Positions 1 to 10,366 of a stretch of 64,000 nucleotides of DNA are shown here, in pieces (position 1 is the stretch's first letter; every line of letters starts with the position of its first letter). Below the pieces are notes generated by a model. That model searched no databases and had not been told where the DNA came from. It was given only the letters and a program-made list of their open reading frames with translations. Made by a program: the position numbers and the translations under genes. The stretch comes from Apricaphanius iberus (lineage: Eukaryota > Chordata > Actinopteri > Cyprinodontiformes > Aphaniidae), in contig JAPXFQ010000178.1 in assembly GCA_028564705.1 (NCBI GenBank), positions 242,228 to 306,227 of the forward strand. The letters are read 5' to 3'.

Positions 1-787
1 TTAAATATGTTCTTGTAACTTAGTAATTTTGTAATAACCATTCAGAAGTATACTGCTGAATTCTCTGATCAGATTCTGGTTCAAACATGTATGGTTGAAT
101 TTTTTGAATTTCTTTGAATGGTTGAACAATGTCCGTAACTTTCTAACGTAGTGGTAACAGTCAATGAGTGGGGCGTGAGCAAAGATTGTAGAAGCTTTGG
201 GCGTGGCCAAGTTAACAACTCATGTAATATGTACACATGTATGTATATTTTTATAGTCCATGAAATATTTTATACATATATAAATTGTTCAGTTGCTTCA
301 ATTGTTTCCCACTTTAAGTCTTGTTTTTTGTTTTTTCCCCATCAATTATCCAGACTGTCCAATATAATCATGCCTCCTGTGCTCAAGTAACAGGTAGTAG
401 TTGTTGTTGTGGGTGGTAGGGGTGTGCCTTATTGGCTTGTCATGTCAGTTGCCTGCTTGAATGTTTGCCGTTTTCTTTTCCTTTTTGAATGGATGTTGGT
501 TTCTTCTGAAGTAACGTTATTTTATTGTTGTGATGTCCTGCTTAGAATTTATATACACATATGCTCTAGATTTTGCCCTCAATTTGTATTTCCCAATGAA
601 AATTGTTCAATGAACTTCAATACTCCCCCCTCTAACTGCATTGGCTCACTCATGTATGTGTTGAATGATGTCTGAATAAAGTGGATCTATTCATTTCCAA
701 GTGTTGCCGGAGTTTCCGTTCATCCATTGATTTTCTCCTCCTCCGTGCACCTAGGAAGTGGGTAAACTTGCATTGGTATTGCTGTTT
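1..787. other. Unique AT-rich DNA, no gene recognised
   Basis: No domain, TIR pair or repeat shared with the rest of the window was recognised. An AATAAA hexamer at 675-680 is followed by a T-rich stretch, so this could be the 3' UTR end of a plus-strand transcript starting outside the window, but nothing else supports that. Short reading frames here lack recognisable composition or motifs. Confidence 0.4.
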
Positions 788-1035
788 GGTCCAAAATTAC
801 ACCAAGGTTCTTTATGCCACAACCAGAGGCCAAATTAGAGATGAAGTTATTGACTTAGCAGTTTACTTTTTAAAGCTTCTGGCCAAAAGACAACTTCTTT
901 CCTGTCTGAAATTAAAATCAGTAAGTTTAGAGTCATCCAGCTTTTTATATCTTCAAGACGTGTCTGTTATCTACCCAACTGATTGGATTCATCAGGATTT
1001 GTGGATAAATATAATTGTGTATAATCAGTATAGAG
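788..1035 (-). repeat. L2 LINE fragment (RT C-terminal region)
   Basis: The plus-strand text matches, with many substitutions, the same part of the L2 LINE at 18178-21545 (around 18800-19050), including the stretch reading ACTGATTGGATTCATCAGGA. The element is therefore antisense here. It is an old fragment of the reverse transcriptase C-terminal half, with no open frame of its own. It abuts the BED-finger segment at about 1036. Confidence 0.75.
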
Positions 1036-1310
1036 GCCACTCGAAAGTCTGGCTTCATTTTAATTTAAAAAAGGATGGATTTGCACAGTGCAACACCTGT
1101 GATAAACTTCTTAGTGCCAAAGGAGGACATACAACAAACATGACAAAACACCTTGGCAGCTGCATGGTATACATTGCGGTAACGAGTGTACTGTCTTTGA
1201 TGTGTTGCATCGCTCTCCTGCTCCTGTCACTTTCTTCACGTCGGACAGTCAACCATCAGCCAACAACTCCTTGCTGGAAACGGAATCAGGTACATGAAAT
1301 TTAGGATCGT
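1036..1310 (+). pseudogene. BED zinc-finger exon remnant (hAT transposase or ZBED-like)
   Basis: The plus frame reads KVWLHFNLKKDGF, then CNTCDKLL, then GGHTTNMTKHL. This is the usual BED-finger layout: aromatic W/F residues, Cx2C, and a C-terminal His pair. BED fingers are the DNA-binding domain of hAT transposases and of domesticated ZBED proteins. After the finger the frame shifts: a different frame continues with ECTVFDVLHRSPAPVTFF and reaches a possible donor (CAG then GTACAT) near 1288. No hAT catalytic domain or dimerisation region follows; a Tc1 element starts at 1344. Seen: finger and frameshift. Inferred: hAT origin. A host ZBED exon cannot be excluded. Confidence 0.55.
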
Positions 1311-1343
1311 TTTATTCTTCACAGACTAGCATAAGCTTGAATA

Positions 1344-2896
1344 TATACTGCTCACAAATATTTAAGGAACACTTTAAAGAAACACAATAGATACATCAGA
1401 TCTCAATATGAAGGTGGATATCTATACAAATAACAACAGGGCAATGTCTTAGGAACAAAAGGATGCCAAGTCTTTTAATGGAAATAAAAGTTTTCAGCAT
1501 ACAGAGGCCTCAATTGTGTAGACACCCTAAAATCAGAGTGAAATGAAGATGTGGAAGGCTAATCCATTTTTTCCAAAACTTAATTTCTGCAATTAAAAAT
1601 GCTTCTCAGTATCTTGTTTGGCCCCGAAGAGCTTGTATGCATGCTGACAACGTCGGTGCATGCTCCCAATGAGACGACGGATGGTGTCTTGTGGCATTTC
1701 CTCCCAGATTTGTGTGAGGGCATCCCTGAGCTGTTGTACAGTCTGAGGAGGAGCCTGGCGGCGCCTAATGGACCAAAATAATGTCCCACAGATGTTCTAT
1801 TGGGTTTAAGTCAGAGGATCGTGAAGGCCATTCAGTTGTTTCAATTCCTTCATCCTCCAGGTACTGCCTGCATACTCTGGCCACATAAGGCCGGGCATTG
1901 TCGTGCATTAAGAGGAAACCAGGACCTACTGCACCAGCGTAGGGTCTGACAATGGGTTCAAGGATTTCGTCTCGATAACTTATGGCAGTCAGAGTACCAT
2001 TTCCTAGGCTTTAGAGGTCTGTGTGTCCCTCCATGGAAATGCCTACCCAGACCATCACTGACCCACCACCAAACCTGTCATGTTGAACGATGTTGCAGGC
2101 AGCATAACATTCTCCTCGTCTTCTCCAGACTCTTTCATGTCTATCATGGGTGCTCAGGGTGAACCTGCTCTCGTCTGTAAAAAGTACAGGGCACCAATAG
2201 GGGACTTGCCAATTCTGGTGTTCGTGAGCAAATGCCAGTCAAGCTCCATGGTGCTTGACAGTGAGCACAGGGCCCACTACAGGACGTCGGGCCCTCAGTC
2301 CATCTTCATGAAGTCTGTTCCTGATTGTTTGGGTAGAGACATTCACACCAGTGGCCCTCTGGAGGTCATTCTGTAGAACACGAGCAGTGCTCAGCCTGTT
2401 CTGCCTTGCACAAAGGAGCAAGTATCGGTCCTGCTGATGGGTTGAGGACCTTCTCCGGCCCTGTCCAGCTCTCCGAGAAAAACCACCAGTCTCCTGAAAT
2501 CTCCTCATTGTGCTGGGAGACCCATAAACCTTCTTGCTGCAGCACGTGCGGATGTGCCATCCTGGAGAAGTTGGACAACCTGTGCAACTTCTGTAGGGTT
2601 AAGGAATCGCCTCATACTGCCAGAAGATATAATTACTCAAGCCAAAACCAGCCAAAAAAGATCAAGAGGGAGAAACTTGAAATGACCTCCACATGTAAAA
2701 CCAGTCCTGTTTTGAGGGTTTTCTAATTGCTGCCACTGTAGTGCACCTGTTGTTAAGTCCATGAACACCAAAACAGCTGAAAGTGATTAACGATGCCCTC
2801 AGCTGCTTAACCAACCAGAAAATGATCAGACAGGTTTAATCTATTTCATGACAGGCCCAATAAAAAAGTGTTCCTTTAATTTTTGTGAGCAGTTTA
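1344..2896 (-). mobile_element. Tc1/mariner element with degenerate transposase
   Basis: The ends are inverted copies of CTGCTCACAAA..TTAAGGAACACTTT: left at about 1348-1376, right at about 2865-2892. TA dinucleotides flank the outside, as expected for Tc1 insertion. Length (1.55 kb) is normal for the family. The body encodes a broken transposase on the minus strand (separate entry). The right TA lies inside the 8-bp target duplicated by the neighbouring hAT at 2903-3776. Confidence 0.9.
1600..2600 (-). pseudogene. Tc1-like transposase pseudogene
   Basis: Minus-strand frames give parts of a Tc1 DDE transposase in the right order. Near 2508-2240 lies the helix-turn-helix region with the GRRR-type linker and QTIRNRLHEDGLRARRP; C-terminal segments similar to the family end near 1600-1790. 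Stops and frame changes break it at several places (for example, the N-terminal and middle parts lie in different frames around 2450-2590). Known for the family: cut-and-paste transposition at TA. Inferred: inactive copy. Confidence 0.85.
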
Positions 2897-2902
2897 CTAG
2901 CA

Positions 2903-3776
2903 ATAGGCATGTCACGATTATCCAAATCCTTGATTCAATTTGAATTTCGATTTTAGGGTCACGGTTCGATTCTCGATTTATATTAATTTATTTGTTTTCC
3001 CTTTTACAGTACCAAGCTCTATATCATTTTTAGACTAGTCTAAGACAATTGGTTTTATTCTTTACATTTTGTTCAGTAAATCTTATTTTAAAAGACAAAA
3101 ACGATGCAATTTATATTATTCTTGTGTAATGTATCACATTAAGCATTAATGAAATCAATTAATGAGTCAAATAATTTATTTACAATAAGTGTAAGAGTAT
3201 TGTTTAATACTAACAGAGGCTTGCTGCCATCTAATGACTATAGTTACTGCAGAATGAATGCAGACACAGTGCTCCAGATATCTCATTGGACCGGTAAAAT
3301 GCAGCTATCAGTGTTCCTCTTGTTTACAATGCAAATGTGGACTTGACTCACCAGGAACTTAAATTTTCCTCACCGGTGATTTGAGAGTAGGCGTGACTTT
3401 AGCTCCGCTCCCGCTGCTTCATCTATCCAAGCTGTGGTTGAGCTTTAGCTTAGCTTTAGCTACTTGCTAGCGTCAGCTAATAAGCTCTCTAGACATGTGT
3501 TCTGACCCCAGGGGATGTGATACAGGCAGTTAATATTGTTACCAAATGGTGTTATCAGTTGCATGAGAACTGGTGAGATTTACTTCTTGTGGAAAATGTA
3601 ATCAGTGGTTCCTTTGATGAGACGGATGTCTGCTAACTGTTGCTACAGAGTCCTGAGTGGGACACAGTATAAAAACATGGCAGGAGGTGATTGCAATCCT
3701 GTTTTTGATTTCGATGTGCAAGGTCGTTATGTAATTTTGATCGAATTCAATACAAAATCGAGATTGTGACAGCCTT
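2903..3776. mobile_element. Non-autonomous hAT element
   Basis: The left end (AGGCATGTCACGATT) and right end (reverse complement AAGGCTGTCACAATCTC) are imperfect TIRs. Flanking 8-mers are TACTAGCA (2895-2902) and AACTAGCA (3777-3784), 7 of 8 identical, which is the hAT TSD length. The interior is AT-rich with no transposase. It landed on the edge of the Tc1 element, so it is the younger of the two. Confidence 0.8.
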
Positions 3777-4028
3777 AACTAGCAGTTGCTAAAACTGTGT
3801 CAAATCTATTCATAGTTGTTAAATGCTTACAGAGTAATGCTAGCATAAGCCAGTGTCCAGCTGCTGCTATGTTAACCGGCCAGATACCCGGGCCAGCAAA
3901 CAGGCATCCAACTGAGCTGCAGCTACTTGCTTTTTAGACTGCTGCCAACTTGTGTTATTTCAGCAGAATTCAGTTTTACAGTTACAGTTAGGGACGCTCC
4001 CTTATAATAGAAGTTACAGTACAGCAAC

Positions 4029-4274
4029 TAGGGCTGGGTAAAAATATCGATCCATCCATGCATTGCAATTATTTCATTCTCAATTCCATATGGATTCATC
4101 AACTCCTATGAATCGATTCAGCCCTCCGGCCAGTAAGGGCGCTGTGGGCAACACTAGTGTGAGTGTTGAACGTTGAACAAGACGGCCTTTACCAAAACAC
4201 AGCTTGAAACATCCTGGGGTCTAGAGTTGTCAGATTAATCAATACATATTGATCAATACTAAACCTGGTATGCA
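4029..4274 (+). repeat. TIR-ended repeat, copy 1 (hAT-like end)
   Basis: Starts TAGGGCTGGGTAAAAATATC. Its first 240 bases match the reverse complement of 23740-24003, including TGCATTGCAATT and GTGGGCAACACT. The TAGGG start is typical of fish hAT ends. No partner end or clear TSD was found, so it is a fragment. Confidence 0.65.
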
Positions 4275-7200
4275 TATTATATATTCTGTCCCTGTGGTGT
4301 AGATATGTTCGTTTGCGTTTCCTCACGAAACCACAGTGCAGCTCGGTAGAGCGACACAGGCTGCTCCACAGAGAAGGCTCGGCTCAGCGGATCCCCAGAC
4401 TTAACCGCATCACTATTTTTATTAAATAGCTTTTTGTACCTTGACTTGGTTCCGGGGACAGTTTTTACCTTTCGGGAAGTGGAGTTTGACCTGGAAAATA
4501 TTTCTATACGCTGCATTATTGACGTCTGTTAGCTCGCTGATTTAGACAACAGGCTGCTGACAGAGAAATGTTAACGTTTATTAAAAACGTTGAAACAAGG
4601 ATTGTGTAGTTGGATTGAAGTGTTTGCGCTTTTCGGAATTATATGCTACGTTTAAGTTTCTCTGTGTTTTGCAGACCGCAAGGCTAGTTAGCATTAGGGT
4701 AGCTTCCCAACTCTCATTAACTGAGTGTTTCTGGTATGGAGTCATCTCTGGGTCAGCTACCATCCAACAATACTTTCTCCAGTTGAGTGTGTAATCATTT
4801 TACAGACTGCTGCAGATGAAACCAAAGTGCAAAAGTCAATCAGAGGTAGATATCAAGCACCTGTCAGCCTCTGCTATGCATAATAACATGGTATAAAAGC
4901 ATCTTCTCCTGATACTCTCTGGCAAACCCCCACAAACACCAAATCATCACAGCCATGGTCTGCCCTGCAAGTCAATTTCAATCGACTGAATTAGCTTCTT
5001 TTAAAGTGATAGTCTGGATCTCTAAATGAATTAATAATTTTAAGAATTTTATTAAATTGACCTCCTGGCCTTAAATGTAGATATAAAGCAAGTCATTTTA
5101 TGAATTATAACATTACGGGTAAGTCCTGCCTTCCCGTATCTCAGCTATGGCTCAAAAGCCATGGTGACGTCCACATACTCAAGTTTTTAGTTTTTTTCAA
5201 CCTAAACTTTTTTTTGTTGGGTGCTGGCACTGTTATCTGCCTATGGTTATGTATGTACTATGAAATTTAAACGAAAAAATAAGGATTGCTGTAAAGCAGT
5301 ATCTCTGATCGTACTGTGTGTGACAGTTTAAAGTACTTTTTAAAGCAAATAAGTGACTTTAAAAAATCTTAACACCCAGTAATGTGTCATTTCTTTGCAT
5401 CTCTTTTTTGACATTTTTTTCTTCTAATTACTAGACAAAAAATTATATCCTGAGAAAAGCGGATTTTGAGGGGTATTGCTCCATAGACCTCCATTCATTC
5501 TGTACTCGTCATGAGAGCGCCCTAATATGGAACCAAAGTGGAACTGCAACCAGTTCAGAACCCAGTAGTACCAAGCGAGTGGGAGTTCTCTCTTTATGGG
5601 ATTTTCTCTGCCCTAGTCCAATGTAAGAACGTCAGCGCGAAAAAACGTATGCAGCCACCTAGCATCAAGGAGTGGAATGCAGTTCATTAAAGAATTCGGC
5701 TTTCTGAGTGACATGTAAACTGGGACACGACTCAACTCTAGCAAAGTCATTATTCTGATTACTGCTACAAGCTCTATTTAGAGTCGGATAGAAACATACT
5801 GAGTGATGCAAATATTATGAAAACACTGTGCAAAGTCAGGGTTCAAGTATTAAATTGACAGTGAAAACCTTTTATACATTTATACACAGTGATTTTGGAT
5901 AATGCTGCTTTTAATTTTCTATTATTTTGAAATGAAATTCATACTTATTTTATCAGAATATTATTTCAGTTTTGTGTTAATTTCTTGTTCTGTTTCAGCT
6001 GTAAAAGGAGCTATAATAGTTATAGTTTTATTCTCTAATGAAGATTAATAATTTCTATTTAGATTTTTTGAAGTCTGTTCTGTAATGGTTGACTTGTAAA
6101 AGCAAATCTGAAGTTTATTTAATTAACCACATAGAACGGGAATAATGAATGTGTTAAATTCAGAAATTTTCTTTAATTAAACAAAACGTTTAAGTTCCAA
6201 AAAAAGAGGACAAAGTGCCCATATTATGGAACTAAATTGTGGTCACCCTATATTATACTTTTAGTGCCAACACATTTTTTTCAACTTCCATAGAAAATAG
6301 GACCTTTATATGATTATGCAAATATTTTTTATGTGTTATTATTTGTGGTTTGACAAAAAACAAAGCCAAGTCATACATTCCCTTGTACACTTCAATTAAG
6401 GGAAACTGATACTCATTTAAAAAAGTATAAAGTAAGTGTTCAGAACTGAAGAAAGAAAGACTAAATTGGGGGGTGTTGTTGTTATACTAAAATACAAACG
6501 AGCATGTTTGAGAGATAATGAGTACGTAACAGTGATGTTTGTGTACGGTTCCTCCCTTAGAACGTAGGATAGGAACTGCATACAGTAGTACGAATAAAAG
6601 ACAAGTCATTAGGTAGTGTCTTAGTGGAGTCATGAGCACCAAAAACCACTCTGATATGCTGTTTTTTTTCTTTCGGGCAAATGAAACACATAGCTCAAGC
6701 AGCATGGGCAAGTGTCATCAACAAGTTTTTGTATCGAACCCGGAGCTCCTTTCCATTGTATGACGGACAGATGAACATTTTTCAAATAAAAAGATCAGAA
6801 TACCGTGCAGCTCAGGTTTTACAAGCACATCCACTAAAGATGTCCCACTTTCATTTGTAACTGTTGTTTAATACAATTAGAACTGCAGCACATGGGCCCA
6901 TGTAAAACAGACAATTATTAAAACTCCACTGATCAGTCAGGAAAGTGAGCAGAAACATATTTTCATACTCAAGTTTTTCTAACAGTTCTTTGGCAATATT
7001 TAGCAGGAATATTCAGAAAAACAAACAGAAAGAAAACCCCACAGCCTGAAATAATAAATCTGTTTGGGTAAAAAAAGCTCTGCAAATCATGTGACTTCTG
7101 GAAACCACAAAATATGCAACGGTACAAAAGGGGGAAAAATGTTGGCTCAAAAACTAAAAAAGCTAAATTAACTAATCAAATAGAAATGCAGGCCATAACA

Positions 7201-7470
7201 TTTTTGGCCCCAAGTTGCACATTTTAGAACTATAGGCACAGCCAATCTTAAACAAATGTGCTGGGAAATAATTTTATGACAGTGAAAATAACCTTGTACA
7301 ATCCTTCAACTGCCCAGCATCTATGTGTGTATGTTAAGTAAATCCTACTGGAAAAACACTGAAGACCACCCAACCAAGCCAATAAAGCTCATAAAATGAC
7401 GGGAAGCAGCTCATTCATGTGGAACATGCATCCAAGCACTAGTTCTCTTATCTGTTCAGCTGGCACAGGC
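4275..7470. other. Mostly unique DNA with MITE-like scraps
   Basis: No gene recognised. At 5000-5060 TTTTAAAGTGATAGTCTGG resembles one end of TTAA-flanked fish MITEs. At 5485-5530 GCTCCATAGACCTCCATTCATTC followed by a GAGCGCCC motif resembles a common fish repeat. Neither has an identifiable second end. Frames at 4277-4516(-) and 6487-6711(-) have no recognisable motif and I do not call them genes. 5640-7470 is AT-rich and could include 3' UTR of the putative exon at 8407-8484. Confidence 0.4.
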
Positions 7471-7648
7471 TTAAGCCTAGTTTATGCTTCTCCGACCGCA
7501 TATTTGCACTCAGACGCAGACGTATTAACTTGAGACGTTTTCTGTTTATAGTACCCCGCTCTTCCTCTCCATTCTCTATTGTTTTTTCAGCGTTGCTCGA
7601 CCAGGACAGCAAGGGGTGCTACGTTTTCATGGCGTCTCTGCCTACTCC
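7471..7648 (+). repeat. PIF/Harbinger MITE, truncated copy
   Basis: TTA followed by AGCCTAGTTTATGCTTCTCC starts the same 638-bp MITE that is complete at 42086-42723. Similarity ends at about 7648 (CTGCCTACT), so only one end is present here. Confidence 0.8.
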
Positions 7649-8406
7649 AGAGTTCTCCATATTCTAGACCATTTCTCAGATCAACAGCATTCCATATGGA
7701 CCATTTTGACATCTGGCAGTATCCTAAAACTCGTGCAAAAGTAACAGAAGCATTACATTTGGATTTTCAGGAGAAAATAGCGTCATCAACTTCTCTAGCG
7801 CAAAAGTTAAACACCATTTCTAATTGTGCTCTGAAATAATAATAATAGTGGCAGCAGGTCAACTGAGGACGATCATTTACACATTTCTGACAACTCCAAT
7901 GAATCAACACCTGAAATCAAACTATACATAATAGAAATGACAAACACGTACAGGGCGGCAAAGAGCTTTTAGCAACTGACTGGTCAAGATATTGCACTTA
8001 CAAAAGATGAAAGAGCTCTGTGATTTCCATCATAGGAACACTTCAACTGTAACAGACAACATGTAAAAACAATTCCAGGAAATCATATTGTATGGTTTTT
8101 AAAGAATCTAAGAAGAATTTAAATGGGCAGGCACATAAATGTAGCTGAAAACTATTCAATAAACATTTTATGATTTATCTTTTCAAAATAGGACCTTAAG
8201 TTTTCAAATTACACTTTGTATCCCCCAGGAAACATTTCCCATTTGGAGTTAAAAAAAATGAAAATAAGGCATCTCTCTATTATTTCATGTAACAAATTCT
8301 AAACCACTTATTGGCTGTTATAGTTTAAATTTTAAAAAGTGACAACGTCAACAAATGTGATGTACCAATAATTACCAGATCATTTTCCTTTGGTTATTGA
8401 GTCCTA
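7649..8406. other. AT-rich DNA, possible 3' UTR of the 8407 exon
   Basis: No repeat pairs or domains seen. It lies directly downstream (minus sense) of the putative terminal exon at 8407-8484, so part of it may be that gene's 3' UTR. No polyadenylation signal stands out enough to set an end. Confidence 0.3.
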
Positions 8407-8484
8407 CTACCTCTTCTTCTCCTTCCTCACTGGAGCAAATGGTGAAACATTGACTGCTGCTGCTACCATGCTCTGATAGGCCTT
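8407..8484 (-). CDS. Putative terminal coding exon, unrecognised gene
   Basis: On the minus strand a pyrimidine-rich acceptor (CTTTCTGCAG, intron side) is followed by 25 codons and a TAG stop, in phase 0. The peptide begins KAYQSMVAAAVN and ends PFAPVRKEKKR. The small-residue middle and basic tail look like the end of a conserved protein, not random translation. I do not recognise the family. No matching upstream exon was found, and the hAT-like CAGTGTTTCCCC sequence begins only about 20 bp upstream. It is on the same strand as the GOLGA7-family exons but does not match that family's C-terminus as I know it. It could be chance. Confidence 0.35.
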   Translation of the reverse strand, partial: KAYQSMVAAAVNVSPFAPVRKEKKR

Positions 8485-8504
8485 CTGCAGAAAGTGTCTT
8501 CATC

Positions 8505-9057
8505 CAGTGTTTCCCCTAGATATGAATTGCTGGAATTCCAGGTGTGGTGCAGTACAAAATGCCACCCTGCCAACCTGTAGGTTAAGCATTTTACGTAGCA
8601 ACTAAGTAATTTAACATCGACGTATGCTGGTAGAACTCGCACCTCTAAACTATGAAAAACGCTGCAAACATTTGAGTTCTGTGCGAAATGGGCTGTACTC
8701 CTGTCTGAAAACACAATGCAGCAGCAGAGTGATGCTGTTTCAGCCAATCATTGTGGAAAAGTGGACAATAATGAGTCTACCTAATGCAATACCCCCCTCC
8801 TCCATACATCCTCCTATTGCCTTCTGCCTCAGCTCTGCCTCCCTCCGTCCTCCGCTTCTCACTTGCTGCAGGACCTGGCGCTAAAGGTAAAATGTGTTTC
8901 TGTGTCGTGGACTCATACCTGTGAACCCACCGATATTTCCGGACAGTCCCAAATTTCATGGCCTCTCCCGAAAATCTCCCAGAGTCACCATTCCCCGAAT
9001 TTCTCCCAATATCTGAAGGCGTTGCAAATCATGTACACTCCTTGTTTCTTACCCGGC
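8505..9057. other. Possible hAT end, otherwise unassigned
   Basis: CAGTGTTTCCCCTAGAT at 8505-8521 looks like a hAT terminal sequence, but no inverted partner or TSD was found. The rest (8600-9057) includes a C-rich stretch (8790-8870) and no recognisable coding sequence. Confidence 0.35.
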
Positions 9058-9490
9058 CTTTCCACCGGACGCGTAAGCAGCATGTTACAGGAGCAGCATG
9101 TTACTTATTTTGGTAAGTTAGGGTTAGGGTTAGGATAACAGAAAAGGGTGCATATAGAATGAGTGAAAAAAACTCCGGGCTGCACAGGTAGTGACCTTTT
9201 TTTAAGTAAACCAACATGAAAGCAGCACGTTTTCTTTTATTTTGAAAATATTCGGATTTCGAGCAGTGTGATTTTCTGTCTTCCCCTATCCAAAATGTAG
9301 AAATTTAAACGTTTCAGAAGAATACCGCGTACAAAACAGGACTGCCGCATATATTTAGAAAAGTGCTGCAATGTGACGCTCCTAAGACGGGGCTGACTCG
9401 TGCTGCTTACACCTCCAGTGGAAAAGGGTCTATTGACTGTCAGCTGATGTGCTGCTCCTGTAAAGTGCTACCTATGCATCCGGTGGAAAG
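9058..9490. mobile_element. MITE with about 40-bp imperfect TIRs
   Basis: The left end starts CTTTCCACCGGACGCGTAAG and the right end, reverse-complemented, starts CTTTCCACCGGATGCATAGG. Both continue into TTACAGGAGCAGCA, so the TIRs are about 40 bp. A clear TSD was not found, so the superfamily is not assigned. The interior has no coding sequence and contains a short telomere-like run. Confidence 0.65.
9118..9134 (+). repeat. Short telomere-like TTAGGG run
   Basis: Two TTAGGG units plus TTAGG. It is too short to mark a chromosome fusion and lies inside a MITE. Confidence 0.9.
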
Positions 9491-9639
9491 TAGGGGTTAT
9501 GTGGGAGGGATGGAGATTAAAATCTGTTACATTTTTATTTTGCCAAGGAAGTTCCTATGGAGTACAGTTTCCTCATTGCAGTCATGAAAATCCTTCACCT
9601 GTTGGTGAAATTCGCAGTTTTGTATCCAAAATAGGTCAC

Positions 9640-9829
9640 CTACGTGATTCATAGCAAGGTAGGGTGTCAAAAGCTAGGAAGAGACAGGTTAATGTTAGTA
9701 GTCAGGTAGAGTAGCTAGGTAGAGATAGATTAATATAAACCAGGTAGACTGTTAGTAGCTAGGTCTCCTAGTAGCTAGGAGACAGATTAATGTTAGTAGC
9801 TATGCTGCTTTAGGCTAGGCTGTTGGAGG
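9640..9829 (+). repeat. L2 LINE 3' UTR fragment
   Basis: Matches the reverse complement of 17985-18180, the 3' UTR of the L2 LINE on the minus strand. It consists of variants of GCTAGGAAGAGACAGGTTAA and TTAGTAGC, so the 3' UTR itself is built of imperfect short repeats. Both copies end at GTTGGAGG (9822-9829 here). Confidence 0.8.
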
Positions 9830-10129
9830 CAGGGCTTTCTACAAGCGCCGGCTGCCGGCTATATAGCCGACTACTCAATGAAGTCCAGCCGGCTACTAAT
9901 TTATGACCAGGATATGATTCCGCGCAACGACGTTAGCACGCCCATCGAATTTTCCCTTTCATACTTCAGCATGAGTCCCGCTGTGACACGGCTCTATTCT
10001 CCGCCAGAATGCTATGTGAACTGGGGTAGCTTTCAAAGTCCGCTGCTCCGCCCGGTCCTTTATTATACTTTTGGCCGGTCGCACTGAATTAATATCCTTC
10101 CGCCCGCTTAAGTTTTACCCAGTGTTATG
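9830..10129. other. Possible small hAT MITE, weak
   Basis: CAGGGCTTTCTACAAGCGCC at 9831 and a right end AAGTTTTACCCAGTG near 10100-10114 could be degenerate hAT ends, but TIR identity is low and no TSD was found. GCCGGCTGCCGGC near the left is a short palindromic stretch. No gene. Confidence 0.3.
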
Positions 10130-10366
10130 GGTGTGTTATGGGGCTCTTGACTCAGGTCTAGCTAAATGGACATCCCTCTATCCCCGCATAGAGGATGAGC
10201 TGCTGAGTTCTCGCGAGAGCTGTGCATAGGTGAACATGGCGGTTATGTGGTAAAGTATACAATCAAAGTCAGGTAAAACAAGGCAATCATTTTGAACCAA
10301 ACACAGCTTCTAAACTAACCATCAAGTTACTTTTTTTTTCTTCTAAACAACCTGGACGAGGAAACA

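Noticed and set aside
4277..4516. 79-codon minus-strand frame
   Set aside because: No recognisable motif, splice signal or repeat homology.
6487..6711. 74-codon minus-strand frame with hydrophobic stretch
   Set aside because: No homology recognised; AT-rich region where such frames arise by chance.
9118..9134. Telomere end or chromosome fusion site
   Set aside because: Fewer than three TTAGGG units inside a MITE; far too short.
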